From Actinomycetota bacterium (GTDB lineage Bacteria; Actinomycetota; Acidimicrobiia; Spongiisociales; UBA11373), in NCBI GenBank assembly GCA_020444505.1, contig JAHLKU010000005.1, positions 1-64,000 of the forward strand: a DNA stretch of 64,000 bases, written 5' to 3'. The first letter of the stretch is position 1, and every line of letters starts with the position of its first letter. Below the pieces are notes generated by a model that was given only the letters and a program-made list of their open reading frames with translations, had not been told where the DNA came from and did no database searches. Shown piece after piece: positions 17,209-24,723 of the stretch. The position numbers were made by a program, and so were the translations under genes.

Positions 17209-18005
17209 GCGCCACCTCCTCGGGCCTCGTCCAGCATCCGCTCCACCTCGGGACGGAGCTCGTCGGGGAGGTCCGGGTATCCCAGCACCTCCTCGAACAG
17301 CGGCACCGCCGCCTCACCGTCCTCCATGCCGTACAGCAGAACGATGGCCTTCCACAGGACGGCCTCGCCGTACACCGGGTCGAGGGCGATCGCCGTGTCC
17401 AGGAACGACAGGGCCGTCTCGGCGTCGTTGAGCGCCGCCCACGCCATCCAGCCGATCCGGGCGTTGGCCACGGCCGCCTCGGCGTCGGTCGGATCGCTCG
17501 CGGTGACCGTGGAGTAGTGGTTCATGGCGCTCATGAAGTCGCCGCTCTCGAAGTACATGTCGGCCAGCGCCAGCCGCATCGCGTTGTTGTCCGGCTGGGC
17601 GGCGACCGCGGCCTCCATCTCGGCCAGCGAGCCGGAGGCGGCGGGGGCGGCCGTCGTCGTGGCGGTCGGCCCGCCGTCGCCGGAGGTGGCGAGGACCACG
17701 ATGACGACGGTGGCCAGCACCATCGCCGCGATCACCACGGCCACGGTCGGCCACGGGCTCTTGGCCGGCGCCTTGGCGGCGGCGCCCTTCCCGGGTCCCT
17801 TGGGCTTCGCCTTCGCGACCGGCTTGGGAAGGGCGGCCAGGGCGGAGCGGGCCTCCTCGAGGTCACGGCGGTACCGGGCCTCGAGTTCGCTGGCCGCGGC
17901 CTCGTCCAGTTCGCCGTCGTCCACCTGCGCCTGCAGGTCGGCCAGATCCTGCTGGGCGATGCGGATGCGCTGCTCCAGCGCGCTGCGGCGGATCTCGTCG
18001 CTCAT
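17205..18005 (-). CDS. CcmI-like TPR protein of cytochrome c maturation
   Basis: A 266-residue protein with an N-terminal predicted coiled coil (SALEQRIRIAQQDLADLQ, then DEAAASELEARYRRDLEEAR), a Lys/Ala/Pro linker, one membrane helix (about 110-132) and TPR-like repeats to the end (ALADMYFESGDFMSAMNHYS; YGEAVLWKAIVLLYGMEDGEAA). This matches the CcmI (or CcmH C-terminal) plan, in which the TPR domain holds apocytochrome c for the heme ligation complex. The ATG at 18005 overlaps the ccmH stop by 4 nt, which decides the start over the longer frame to 18083. Confidence 0.8.
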   Translation of the reverse strand: MSDEIRRSALEQRIRIAQQDLADLQAQVDDGELDEAAASELEARYRRDLEEARSALAALPKPVAKAKPKGPGKGAAAKAPAKSPWPTVAVVIAAMVLATVVIVVLATSGDGGPTATTTAAPAASGSLAEMEAAVAAQPDNNAMRLALADMYFESGDFMSAMNHYSTVTASDPTDAEAAVANARIGWMAWAALNDAETALSFLDTAIALDPVYGEAVLWKAIVLLYGMEDGEAAVPLFEEVLGYPDLPDELRPEVERMLDEARGGGA

Positions 18006-18400
18006 GCGGGCTCCTTGGCGCGTCGTTGCCGGGTCCAGATGAGGTAGGCGCCTCCGACGAGAGCGGCGGCAGGCGCCAGCCACAGCAGCAGCGTGCGCAC
18101 CTCGAAGCGCGGGTCGAGCCGGATGCCGTCGCCGTACCGCTCCGTGAAGAAGTCGAGGATCTGATCGTCGGTCTCCCCGGCCTCCACCTTCTCGGCGACG
18201 ATGTCCATCATGGCCTCAGCCGTCTCCGACGGGGACTCCACGATGGCCTCGCCCTGGCAGACCGGGCACTTGATCCGCTCGCCGAGTGCCAGGACGCGGT
18301 CGGTCTCGGACGGCTCCCCGGCGACGAAGCCCCAGCCGACCACTCCGGCGAGCCCGAGGGTCACGACCCAGGCGAGGATCCTTCGGATGCGCTCAGGCAC
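18002..18400 (-). CDS. ccmH: Cytochrome c maturation protein CcmH
   Basis: A 132-residue CcmH/CycL protein. The redox motif CPVC (Cys45, Cys48) in ERIKCPVCQGEAIVES is the family signature LRCxxCQ. A helix at about 9-26 precedes it and a second (about 103-122) follows the domain, giving the usual two-anchor layout. CcmH works with the TlpA/CcmG protein to reduce apocytochrome cysteines and with CcmF to attach heme outside the membrane. The GTG at 18400 overlaps the ccmF stop by 8 nt and its own stop overlaps the next gene by 4 nt. Confidence 0.9.
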   Translation of the reverse strand: MPERIRRILAWVVTLGLAGVVGWGFVAGEPSETDRVLALGERIKCPVCQGEAIVESPSETAEAMMDIVAEKVEAGETDDQILDFFTERYGDGIRLDPRFEVRTLLLWLAPAAALVGGAYLIWTRQRRAKEPA

Positions 18401-20438
18401 GGGCGGCCTCCTTGTCCTCGGCGCGGGCCCTGCGGGGCGGCCGTGCCAGCCATCCCCACAACCCGCCGGCGGCGGAGAGGAACCCGCCGGCCCAGACCAG
18501 CCAGATGAACGGGAACCAGTGCATCTCGAGCCGCACCGAGTCCTCCGTAGGGGTCCCCGCGAGCGCCAGGTACAGGTCGCCTCTCAACCCGGTGTCCACC
18601 GCGGGCGAGGGGATCTGCCGCCCCTGGATGCGGTACTCGTTGAGCCGCGGTGCCAGCGTGCTGAGGAGGTCGTCGCCCCTGCGGATCTCGATGTTGGTGC
18701 CGACGGCGATCCGGTTTGGCTGCTCGTCCACGAAGGACCCGACATAGGTGACCTCGAAGCCGGCGAAGTCCACCGGTTGGTCGAGGGGAAGGTCCACCTC
18801 GGTGTGTTGGGCCTGGTTCGAGGAGATGGCGATCCCGAGCGCCAGGACGGCCAGGCCGACGTGGGCGATCATCCCGCCCCAGTAGGCCGAGTCCTTCCGC
18901 AGCGCCCTCCACGCCTCGCCGGCGGCGTTCGAGCCCCGCTTGGCGGCCGCCCGCCGGGCCGTCACCCACAGGTGCCTGGCCGACGTCCCGATGATGAAGG
19001 TGGAGAGCAGCACGGCGCCGAGCACCCACCCGTTGGGCCGCCACAGCACCGCCCACGCGGCGGCGACGGCGAGCGCGACCCGCATCGGGGTGCGGATGCG
19101 TTCCCAGACCACGCGGCCCTGGGCCTTGCGGAACGGCATCACCTGGCCGATGCCCACCGCGAGCAGCAAGGCGTAGGAGATGGGCAGGGCCATCCGGTCG
19201 AAGAACGGCCGTCCAACGCCCACCTGATCGCCGGTGGCCCACTCCACGAACATCGGGTAGAGGGTGCCGACCAGCACCACGAAGGCGAACACGCCGAGCA
19301 GCAGGTTGTTCAGCATGAACATGCCCTCGCGGCTCACCAGCGAGTCGATGCGCGGCGCCGAGCCGATGCGCTGGATGCGGGCGGCGTACACGCCGTACCC
19401 GCCCACCAGGATCAGCACCAGGAACCACAGCAGCATGGGCCCGATCTCGGACTGCGTGAAGGCATGGACCGAGTTGATGATGCCGGAGCGGGTGAGGAAG
19501 GTGCCCAGGATGGTGAGGGCGAACGTCGCCACCACCAGGGCGTAGCTCCACGCCTGCAGCACGCCCCGGCGCATCTGCAGCGCCGCCGTGTGCACGAACA
19601 TGGTGGCCACCAGCCAGGGCATGAAGGAGGCGTTCTCCACCGGGTCCCATGCCCAGTAGCCGCCCCACCCGAGCACCTCGTACGACCACAGCCCGCCGAG
19701 GACGATGCCGGCGGTGAGGAAGATCCATGCCACCCGGGTCCAGGTGCGGGTCACCCGCAGCCAGCGGTCGCCGGCCTCGCCGATCAGCAGCGACGCCATG
19801 GCGAACGAGAACGGCGCCGCCAGCCCGACGTAGCCCACGTAGAGCATCGGCGGGTGCACGGCCATCAGCGGGTGGTTCTGCAGCAGGGGATTGGGGCCGA
19901 GGCCCTGCGCCGGCGCCGACGCTGCGGCGAACGGCTGCCAGGACCCGGAGGCGCACCCGAAGCCGAACGACCCGGCCTCGGTGCACACCTGGAAGGGGTT
20001 CGACGAGGTGGCCATGAGGAGGAAGAAGAACGCCGAGATCACACCCATGACGGCCAGCGCCCCGGCCCACAAGGGATCGGCGTCGTCCAGGCGGCGCATG
20101 CCCCACCAGATGAAGAAGGTGAACACGGCCAGCACGAGCCCCCAGAGCACCAGGCTCCCTTCCAGGGCGGCCCAGGCGCTCGCCATCTTGTAGAGGAACG
20201 GTGTGGTGGTCGCCGAGTTGTTGGCGATGTACTCCACCGAGAAGTCGTTGGCGAGGAGGCCGATCTCGAGGGCGCCCATGGCCACGACGGCGCCGGCGAT
20301 CAGGCCCACGGCGGGGATCGCAAGGCTCGAGGCGGTGGCCTGCCCGGGGCGCCGGAGGGCCACGAAGCCGCGCACCGCCAGGGCGACGGCCGACAGCAGC
20401 GCCACCCAGGTGCCCAGGAACCCCAGGAACGAGGTCAT
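18393..20438 (-). CDS. ccmF: Cytochrome c heme lyase subunit CcmF
   Basis: A 681-residue polytopic membrane protein with about 14-15 helices, close to the usual CcmF length. The WWD heme-handling domain is clear (GLWSYEVLGWGGYWAWDPVE), as is the upstream HPPMLYVGY stretch, and external His residues suit heme ligation. It is the core of the system I heme ligase. ccmABCDE are not in this window and must lie elsewhere if system I is complete. The ATG at 20438 has no ribosome site of its own but overlaps (ATGA) a 14-codon ORF that has a strong one, so translation is probably coupled. The DosR-like site D lies upstream. Confidence 0.93.
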   Translation of the reverse strand: MTSFLGFLGTWVALLSAVALAVRGFVALRRPGQATASSLAIPAVGLIAGAVVAMGALEIGLLANDFSVEYIANNSATTTPFLYKMASAWAALEGSLVLWGLVLAVFTFFIWWGMRRLDDADPLWAGALAVMGVISAFFFLLMATSSNPFQVCTEAGSFGFGCASGSWQPFAAASAPAQGLGPNPLLQNHPLMAVHPPMLYVGYVGLAAPFSFAMASLLIGEAGDRWLRVTRTWTRVAWIFLTAGIVLGGLWSYEVLGWGGYWAWDPVENASFMPWLVATMFVHTAALQMRRGVLQAWSYALVVATFALTILGTFLTRSGIINSVHAFTQSEIGPMLLWFLVLILVGGYGVYAARIQRIGSAPRIDSLVSREGMFMLNNLLLGVFAFVVLVGTLYPMFVEWATGDQVGVGRPFFDRMALPISYALLLAVGIGQVMPFRKAQGRVVWERIRTPMRVALAVAAAWAVLWRPNGWVLGAVLLSTFIIGTSARHLWVTARRAAAKRGSNAAGEAWRALRKDSAYWGGMIAHVGLAVLALGIAISSNQAQHTEVDLPLDQPVDFAGFEVTYVGSFVDEQPNRIAVGTNIEIRRGDDLLSTLAPRLNEYRIQGRQIPSPAVDTGLRGDLYLALAGTPTEDSVRLEMHWFPFIWLVWAGGFLSAAGGLWGWLARPPRRARAEDKEAARA

Positions 20439-20479
20439 GACGCCGAGCCCGGGCCCGGGGTGTGCACGAGCGAGCGCAT
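20435..20479 (-). CDS. 14-codon leader ORF coupled to ccmF
   Basis: ATG at 20479, preceded by AGAGGAGGGATCAC, opens MRSLVHTPGPGSAS and stops in an ATGA overlap with ccmF. No family is expected at this length. The strong ribosome site, and its absence before ccmF, suggest a translated leader that delivers ribosomes to ccmF. It could instead be a chance ORF downstream of a displaced ribosome site. Confidence 0.5.
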   Translation of the reverse strand: MRSLVHTPGPGSAS

Positions 20480-20554
20480 GTGATCCCTCCTCTGGCGCCG
20501 GGTGAGCCCCGGACGCGTGCCCGCACGCTAGCGCGGCCCCGCCGGTTCTCTTCC

Positions 20555-20568
20555 GGGTCGGAAGGCCC
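20555..20568. promoter_or_regulatory. DosR/DevR-like inverted repeat, site D
   Basis: GGGTCGGAAGGCCC, on the other strand GGGCCTTCCGACCC, lies 75 nt before the ccmF leader ORF and 83 nt before the divergent UPF0316 gene. The cytochrome context favours ccmF as target. Confidence 0.55.
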
Positions 20569-20636
20569 ATCCGGCCCGGGCCTCCCGGCGGCCGGAGTGC
20601 CCCACCTCGACGCACCGGACACGCGCCGCGGCGCAG

Positions 20637-20642
20637 TACCCT
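20637..20642 (+). promoter_or_regulatory. Leaderless -10 box TACCCT
   Basis: TACCCT ends 9 nt before the ATG of the UPF0316 gene. Confidence 0.5.
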
Positions 20643-20651
20643 GCGACGGTC

Positions 20652-21176
20652 ATGGACCTCTTCCTCTCCGCGCTCCTCATCTTCGGGCTTCGCCTCGTCG
20701 ACGTCTCCCTCGGCACCATCCGCATCGTCCTGCTGACCAGGGGCGACGCCTGGAAGGCCGGCCTCGTCGGCTTCGTCGAATCCCTCACCTGGGTGGTCGC
20801 CGTCAGCCAGGTGCTCGGCAACCTCAACGACCCGGTCCGCATGCTCGGCTTCGCAGCGGGATTCGGCACCGGCACGTTCGTCGGCGTCATGATCGAACGG
20901 TGGCTGGCGATGGGCACCTACGTGGTGCGCATCGTGGCGCCGGTGTCGTCGCCGCAGGCGGCCGACGCGCTGCGCGCAGCGGGGTACCCGGTGACCGTGT
21001 TCAACGGTGAGGGCCGTGACGGCGAAGTCCGCCTGGCCATGAGCGTCGTGCGGCGCCGTCAGACCAAGGACGTCCTCCGGATCGTCTACGAGGCCAACCC
21101 CGCTGCCTTCGTGACCTTCGAGCACGCCCGCTTGCCGTCTGCGAGCCTCCGGGCCGCCACCTCGGTCAGGAAGTAG
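20652..21176 (+). CDS. UPF0316/DUF2179 membrane protein
   Basis: A 174-residue protein with three N-terminal helices (about 3-22, 35-54, 60-82) and a soluble C-terminal domain of about 90 residues. LRLVDVSLGTIRIVLLTRG and GFVESLTWVVAVSQVL are family features of UPF0316, and the tail matches DUF2179, a small alpha/beta domain found at the end of several membrane protein families. Function is unknown. It is transcribed away from ccmF and has its own leaderless-type -10 box. Its stop lies 9 nt inside the convergent MFS gene end. Confidence 0.85.
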   Translation: MDLFLSALLIFGLRLVDVSLGTIRIVLLTRGDAWKAGLVGFVESLTWVVAVSQVLGNLNDPVRMLGFAAGFGTGTFVGVMIERWLAMGTYVVRIVAPVSSPQAADALRAAGYPVTVFNGEGRDGEVRLAMSVVRRRQTKDVLRIVYEANPAAFVTFEHARLPSASLRAATSVRK

Positions 21177-22674
21177 CGGGGCGCCGCCGCAGGAACCAGG
21201 CGACCGCCAGTCCCAGCGCGGCCACGGCGGCAGCGAACACGAACGTCTCGCCGAGCGCGGTGGCGGTCACCGACTCCCGGGCGGCATCGAGCGCGTCCTG
21301 ATAGCCGGGGTCGGACACGGCGGGCAGGTCGAGCGACCGGCGCAGGGTCTCGAACCGGTTCAGGAACCAGGCCGTCAGGCCCGAGAGGCCCACCGCGAGG
21401 CCCATCAACCGGGCCAGGATCACCAGGCCGCCGGCCACGCCCCGCCGGTCGTCGGGCACCGCGTCCACCACCGCCGCATTCGTGGGCGCCGTGAGCAGGC
21501 CGAACCCGGCGCCGACGAGCGCCAGGTGCCACGCCATCGTCCATGGGCCGGTGTCGGGCTCCCAGAGCCACCCCATGAGCACGAACCCGGCCCCGCTCAG
21601 GACCAGCCCCGCTGCGATCACCGGCCGGTACCAGGTGCGCCCCGTCAGGATGCCGCCCAGGTAGGCGGCGGCGGCCATGGTGGCGGTCATCGACGACAAC
21701 ACCCAGCCGCTGGTGACCGCGGCGCGTTTGAGGTCGGTCTCCACCACCAGGTTGACGAACAGCGGCACGTCCACCATCGCCACCACCAAGGCAGCGCCGG
21801 CCAGGAAGTTGACGCCCAGCGCGGGAGCCACGTTGGGGAGCCGGAACAGGCGCAGGTCCACCAGGGGATCGCGGCTCCGCCACTCCAGCCACACGAACAC
21901 GCCCAGGGCCACGAGGGCGACGGCCAGGATGGGGAGCACCGGCAGCGACCGGTCGGTGCTCAGGTCGGCCAGTTCGGCGATGTCGCCGACGCCGGAGATC
22001 TCCCCCGACGAGAGCAACGCGATGTTCATGCCCACCAGGGCCGCCGACAGGGCGGCGGCCGCGGGCCAGTCCATGTGGCGGGGCGCCGACGGCCGGTCGT
22101 GGTCCTGCAGCGCCCACCACGTGGCGGCGATCCCGATCAGCGCCAGGGGGACGTTCAGGTGGAACTGCCACCGCCAGTCCAGGTAGCGGACCAGCATCGC
22201 CCCGAAGAGCGGCCCCCACACCCAGCCGATCGTGTCCACGGCTCCCAGCACGCCCAGCGCTGCCGGCCGCTTCCGCTCCTCGTAGACGTCGCCGATCACC
22301 GCCAGGGCCACCGGCACCATGGCGCCCCCGCCGACGGCCGTCAGCACCCGGCCCGCCAGGAACCACCCGAGCGTGTCGGACTGCGCCACCCAGATGGAAC
22401 CGATCAGGAAGACGGCGAGGGACCCGGCGTACACCCGCCTCCTGCCGACGATGTCGCTGAGGCGGCCCATGAACGGCATGACGGCGACGTACGCCACCAG
22501 GTAGGCGTTCACGATCCAGGCGGCGTCGCCCATGCCCTCCGGCAGCGGGATGTCGAGGTCCCCGATGATCTGGCGAAGCATGGTCGCCGCCACGGTGAGG
22601 TCGTCGGCGGCGATGAACACGCCGAACGAGACCACGGCGAGGATGACGGCGGGGGAGGGTCGGCGCCGGGTCAT
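21166..22674 (-). CDS. MFS exporter, P55 (Rv1410c)-like
   Basis: A 502-residue major facilitator of the 14-helix DHA2 drug/lipid exporter type. The conserved loop GRLSDIVGRRRVY after helix 2 and motif C-like segment GAVDTIGWVWGPLFGAML are visible. It starts at ATG 22674 in an ATGA overlap with an LprG/LppX-type lipoprotein gene. In mycobacteria lprG and the MFS pump P55 form the same two-gene operon and together export triacylglycerol and other envelope lipids, affecting drug sensitivity. I infer the same partnership from order and overlap. The longer frame to 23310 is read-through of the lipoprotein gene. Confidence 0.85.
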   Translation of the reverse strand: MTRRRPSPAVILAVVSFGVFIAADDLTVAATMLRQIIGDLDIPLPEGMGDAAWIVNAYLVAYVAVMPFMGRLSDIVGRRRVYAGSLAVFLIGSIWVAQSDTLGWFLAGRVLTAVGGGAMVPVALAVIGDVYEERKRPAALGVLGAVDTIGWVWGPLFGAMLVRYLDWRWQFHLNVPLALIGIAATWWALQDHDRPSAPRHMDWPAAAALSAALVGMNIALLSSGEISGVGDIAELADLSTDRSLPVLPILAVALVALGVFVWLEWRSRDPLVDLRLFRLPNVAPALGVNFLAGAALVVAMVDVPLFVNLVVETDLKRAAVTSGWVLSSMTATMAAAAYLGGILTGRTWYRPVIAAGLVLSGAGFVLMGWLWEPDTGPWTMAWHLALVGAGFGLLTAPTNAAVVDAVPDDRRGVAGGLVILARLMGLAVGLSGLTAWFLNRFETLRRSLDLPAVSDPGYQDALDAARESVTATALGETFVFAAAVAALGLAVAWFLRRRPATS

Positions 22675-23357
22675 GCCCCTGAAGGGGCCTCGATGGTCAC
22701 CGGCTCGTCGAAGTCGGAGAGCGTGATGGTCCACTCGCTCTGCGCCCCGCCGAGGACCGTGGCGAACTCGACGCGGGTGATGTGGCCGGTGTCGGGATGG
22801 ATCCAGATGTCGGCCTCCACCGCCTGCGCCGAGACCAGGCCGGCGGTGAGCACCTCCACCCGGGGGGCGGCGATGTCGCCGTGGACGACGTACCGGGGCC
22901 CGTCGCCCGCATCGGCCGTGCCGGCGTAGGAGACGCCGCTGAGGTCGTCGGTCAGCAGCGGGACCCACCCGGTTGCGGGGTCGAAGATGACCGCGATGTT
23001 GAAGCCGCTCCCCTCGGGGATGGCCTCCCAGGCGCCGGTCAGCGGGTTGGTGAGCCACACCTTCGGGCCGATGGCGATCGTGCCCACCTCGGCCGAGATG
23101 TCGTTCACCTTGACGTCGAGGATGGCTCTGGCGCGATCGGGCGCCGAGTACTGCCCCTCGGCCGACACGAAGTCGAGCCCGGCGATCTCCACCGGGGCGC
23201 CGCCCCGCACCATCTCGAAGCGGGCCGAGCCGATGCTGCCCATCGCCACGGCGGCGTCGGAGAGCAGCACGTCGAGGTCGGCGGGCGGCTCGAGGTCGGC
23301 CCCACCGCACGCGGCGAGCGTCACGGCGAAGGCGAGCAGGGCGGCGATCCGTCTCAC
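22671..23357 (-). CDS. lprG: LppX/LprAFG-family lipoprotein, LprG-like
   Basis: A 228-residue lipoprotein with lipobox LAAC (Cys17), followed by a half-barrel domain of the LppX_LprAFG family: SIGSARFEMVRGG, AEGQYSAPDRARAILDVKV, IGPKVWLTNPLTGAWE, VEADIWIHPDTGHITRVEF. LprG binds acylated glycolipids in a hydrophobic pocket and hands them on for surface display. The GTG at 23357 has a TACGCT -10 box ending 8 nt upstream, a leaderless arrangement that decides the start over a longer frame. The MFS exporter overlaps its stop by 4 nt. The family call is firm; the symbol is by analogy with the mycobacterial operon. Confidence 0.82.
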   Translation of the reverse strand: MRRIAALLAFAVTLAACGGADLEPPADLDVLLSDAAVAMGSIGSARFEMVRGGAPVEIAGLDFVSAEGQYSAPDRARAILDVKVNDISAEVGTIAIGPKVWLTNPLTGAWEAIPEGSGFNIAVIFDPATGWVPLLTDDLSGVSYAGTADAGDGPRYVVHGDIAAPRVEVLTAGLVSAQAVEADIWIHPDTGHITRVEFATVLGGAQSEWTITLSDFDEPVTIEAPSGA

Positions 23358-23365
23358 GAAGGGGG

Positions 23366-23371
23366 AGCGTA
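23366..23371 (-). promoter_or_regulatory. Leaderless -10 box TACGCT for the lprG-MFS operon
   Basis: TACGCT on the minus strand ends 8 nt before the GTG at 23357. Confidence 0.55.
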
Positions 23372-23388
23372 CCCGGCCCGGAGCAGCC

Positions 23389-24723
23389 TCACCCGCCGGC
23401 CGCCGCCGCCATGGCCTCCCCGGCGCCGACCACCTCGACCATCCGCTCTGCGCCCTTCGGACCGCCCGCCACCGCGTCGCGCAGCGCCTCGAGCGGGAAG
23501 AGGCTCTCCAGGGCGGCGATCGCCGCCGTGGCCGCCAGCGCCAGGTCGGCCTTGGCGAGCCGCATGCCGGCCGCATCGGTGTCCAGGACGACCGTCCTCC
23601 CGGCGTGGGGCGGCGGGTCGAGGCCCGGCACCGCCACCAGCAGCCCCCCCGGGCCGAGGCGGGCCGCGTCGCGCGCCGCGCGCGCCGCGCCCTCCGGGGC
23701 CAGGAGCGCGACCACGTCGGGGCGGGCGGAGACGTCGTCGATGGGGTGGGGGTCCACCACCAGCGATGCGACCGAGTGGCCGGTCTTGACGGTGACCGGG
23801 TAGTCGTCGCGCTGGGCGGCGTAGAGGCCGGAGGCGATGGCAGCGCGGGCAGCGGCACGCGCCGCCGAGAGGACCCTGCCCCCGGCCGCGCCCGCCAGCA
23901 CCACCGTCCTGCGCCCGTCGAGCCCGGAGCGATGGGTGCGGGGGATGTCGCCCGGGCGCACCGGCCCAGCGGCATCGGCGGCGGCGGCCTCCCGGTAGGC
24001 GGCGGAGAACTCGCGCACATCGCGCCGGGCTGCATACCCGCGGCGCAGCCCCAGCTCCTCCATGGTCTGCTCCATGCCCTTGCGGGAGAACCGGTTGGAC
24101 CGCACGTAGTAGGCGGAGCACAACTCCCACACGTCCAGCACCGCGAAGCCGGGGTGTGCCATGGCCTCGGCGATCCGCTCGCCGAGGTCGTCGTCGAACG
24201 AGGTGCACCGGTAGGCCAGCGCCGCGCCGTTGACGGCCGCGGTGCCGCAGATGTCCAGCGGGCGCTCCAGGTTGCCGCCGGGCGTGGTGGAGGTGATGGC
24301 GCCTTCCGGGGTGGTGGTGGAGTGCTGGCCACCGGTCATGCCGAAGTTCAGGTTGTTCATGACCAGCACGGTGATGCCGACGTTGCGGCGGGCCGCGTTG
24401 ATGAGGTGGGCGCCCCCGATGCCGGTGCCGCCGTCGCCCATGATGACGACGACCTCGAGCGTCGGGTCGGCCAGCTTGATGCCGGTGGCGTACGTGATGC
24501 TGCGCCCGTGCAGGCCGTGGAAGGCGCTCGTGGCGAAGTACTGATCCGACAGCCCGCTGCATCCGATGTCGCTGACGACGACCACCCGGTCGGCCGGGGC
24601 GCCCCGAAGCGCCAGCGCCCGGTCGAGGGCGTCGAGGATGGGGCCGTGGCCGCACCCCGGGCAGAACGGGTAGGGGCGCTCGTTGCGATACGAGCCCAGA
24701 GGGGTGATCGTGACGGCGGTCAT
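23389..24723 (-). CDS. korB: 2-oxoacid:ferredoxin oxidoreductase, beta subunit fused to gamma domain
   Basis: A 444-residue protein. Residues 1-280 are the thiamine-diphosphate beta subunit: PFCPGCGHGP (Cys21, Cys24), DIGCSG, GDGGTGIGG (97-104) and NNLNFGMTGGQHS. The last 165 residues match the gamma (POR/KOR catalytic) domain: AGAAGGRVLSAA, DDYPVTVKTGHSVASLVVD, PDVVALLAPEG. The gamma domain is more often separate or fused to the N-terminus of the alpha subunit, so this beta-gamma order is unusual. With KorA it would oxidatively decarboxylate 2-oxoglutarate or a related 2-oxoacid to acyl-CoA and reduce ferredoxin. ATGA overlap with korA. Confidence 0.87.
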   Translation of the reverse strand: MTAVTITPLGSYRNERPYPFCPGCGHGPILDALDRALALRGAPADRVVVVSDIGCSGLSDQYFATSAFHGLHGRSITYATGIKLADPTLEVVVIMGDGGTGIGGAHLINAARRNVGITVLVMNNLNFGMTGGQHSTTTPEGAITSTTPGGNLERPLDICGTAAVNGAALAYRCTSFDDDLGERIAEAMAHPGFAVLDVWELCSAYYVRSNRFSRKGMEQTMEELGLRRGYAARRDVREFSAAYREAAAADAAGPVRPGDIPRTHRSGLDGRRTVVLAGAAGGRVLSAARAAARAAIASGLYAAQRDDYPVTVKTGHSVASLVVDPHPIDDVSARPDVVALLAPEGAARAARDAARLGPGGLLVAVPGLDPPPHAGRTVVLDTDAAGMRLAKADLALAATAAIAALESLFPLEALRDAVAGGPKGAERMVEVVGAGEAMAAAAGG

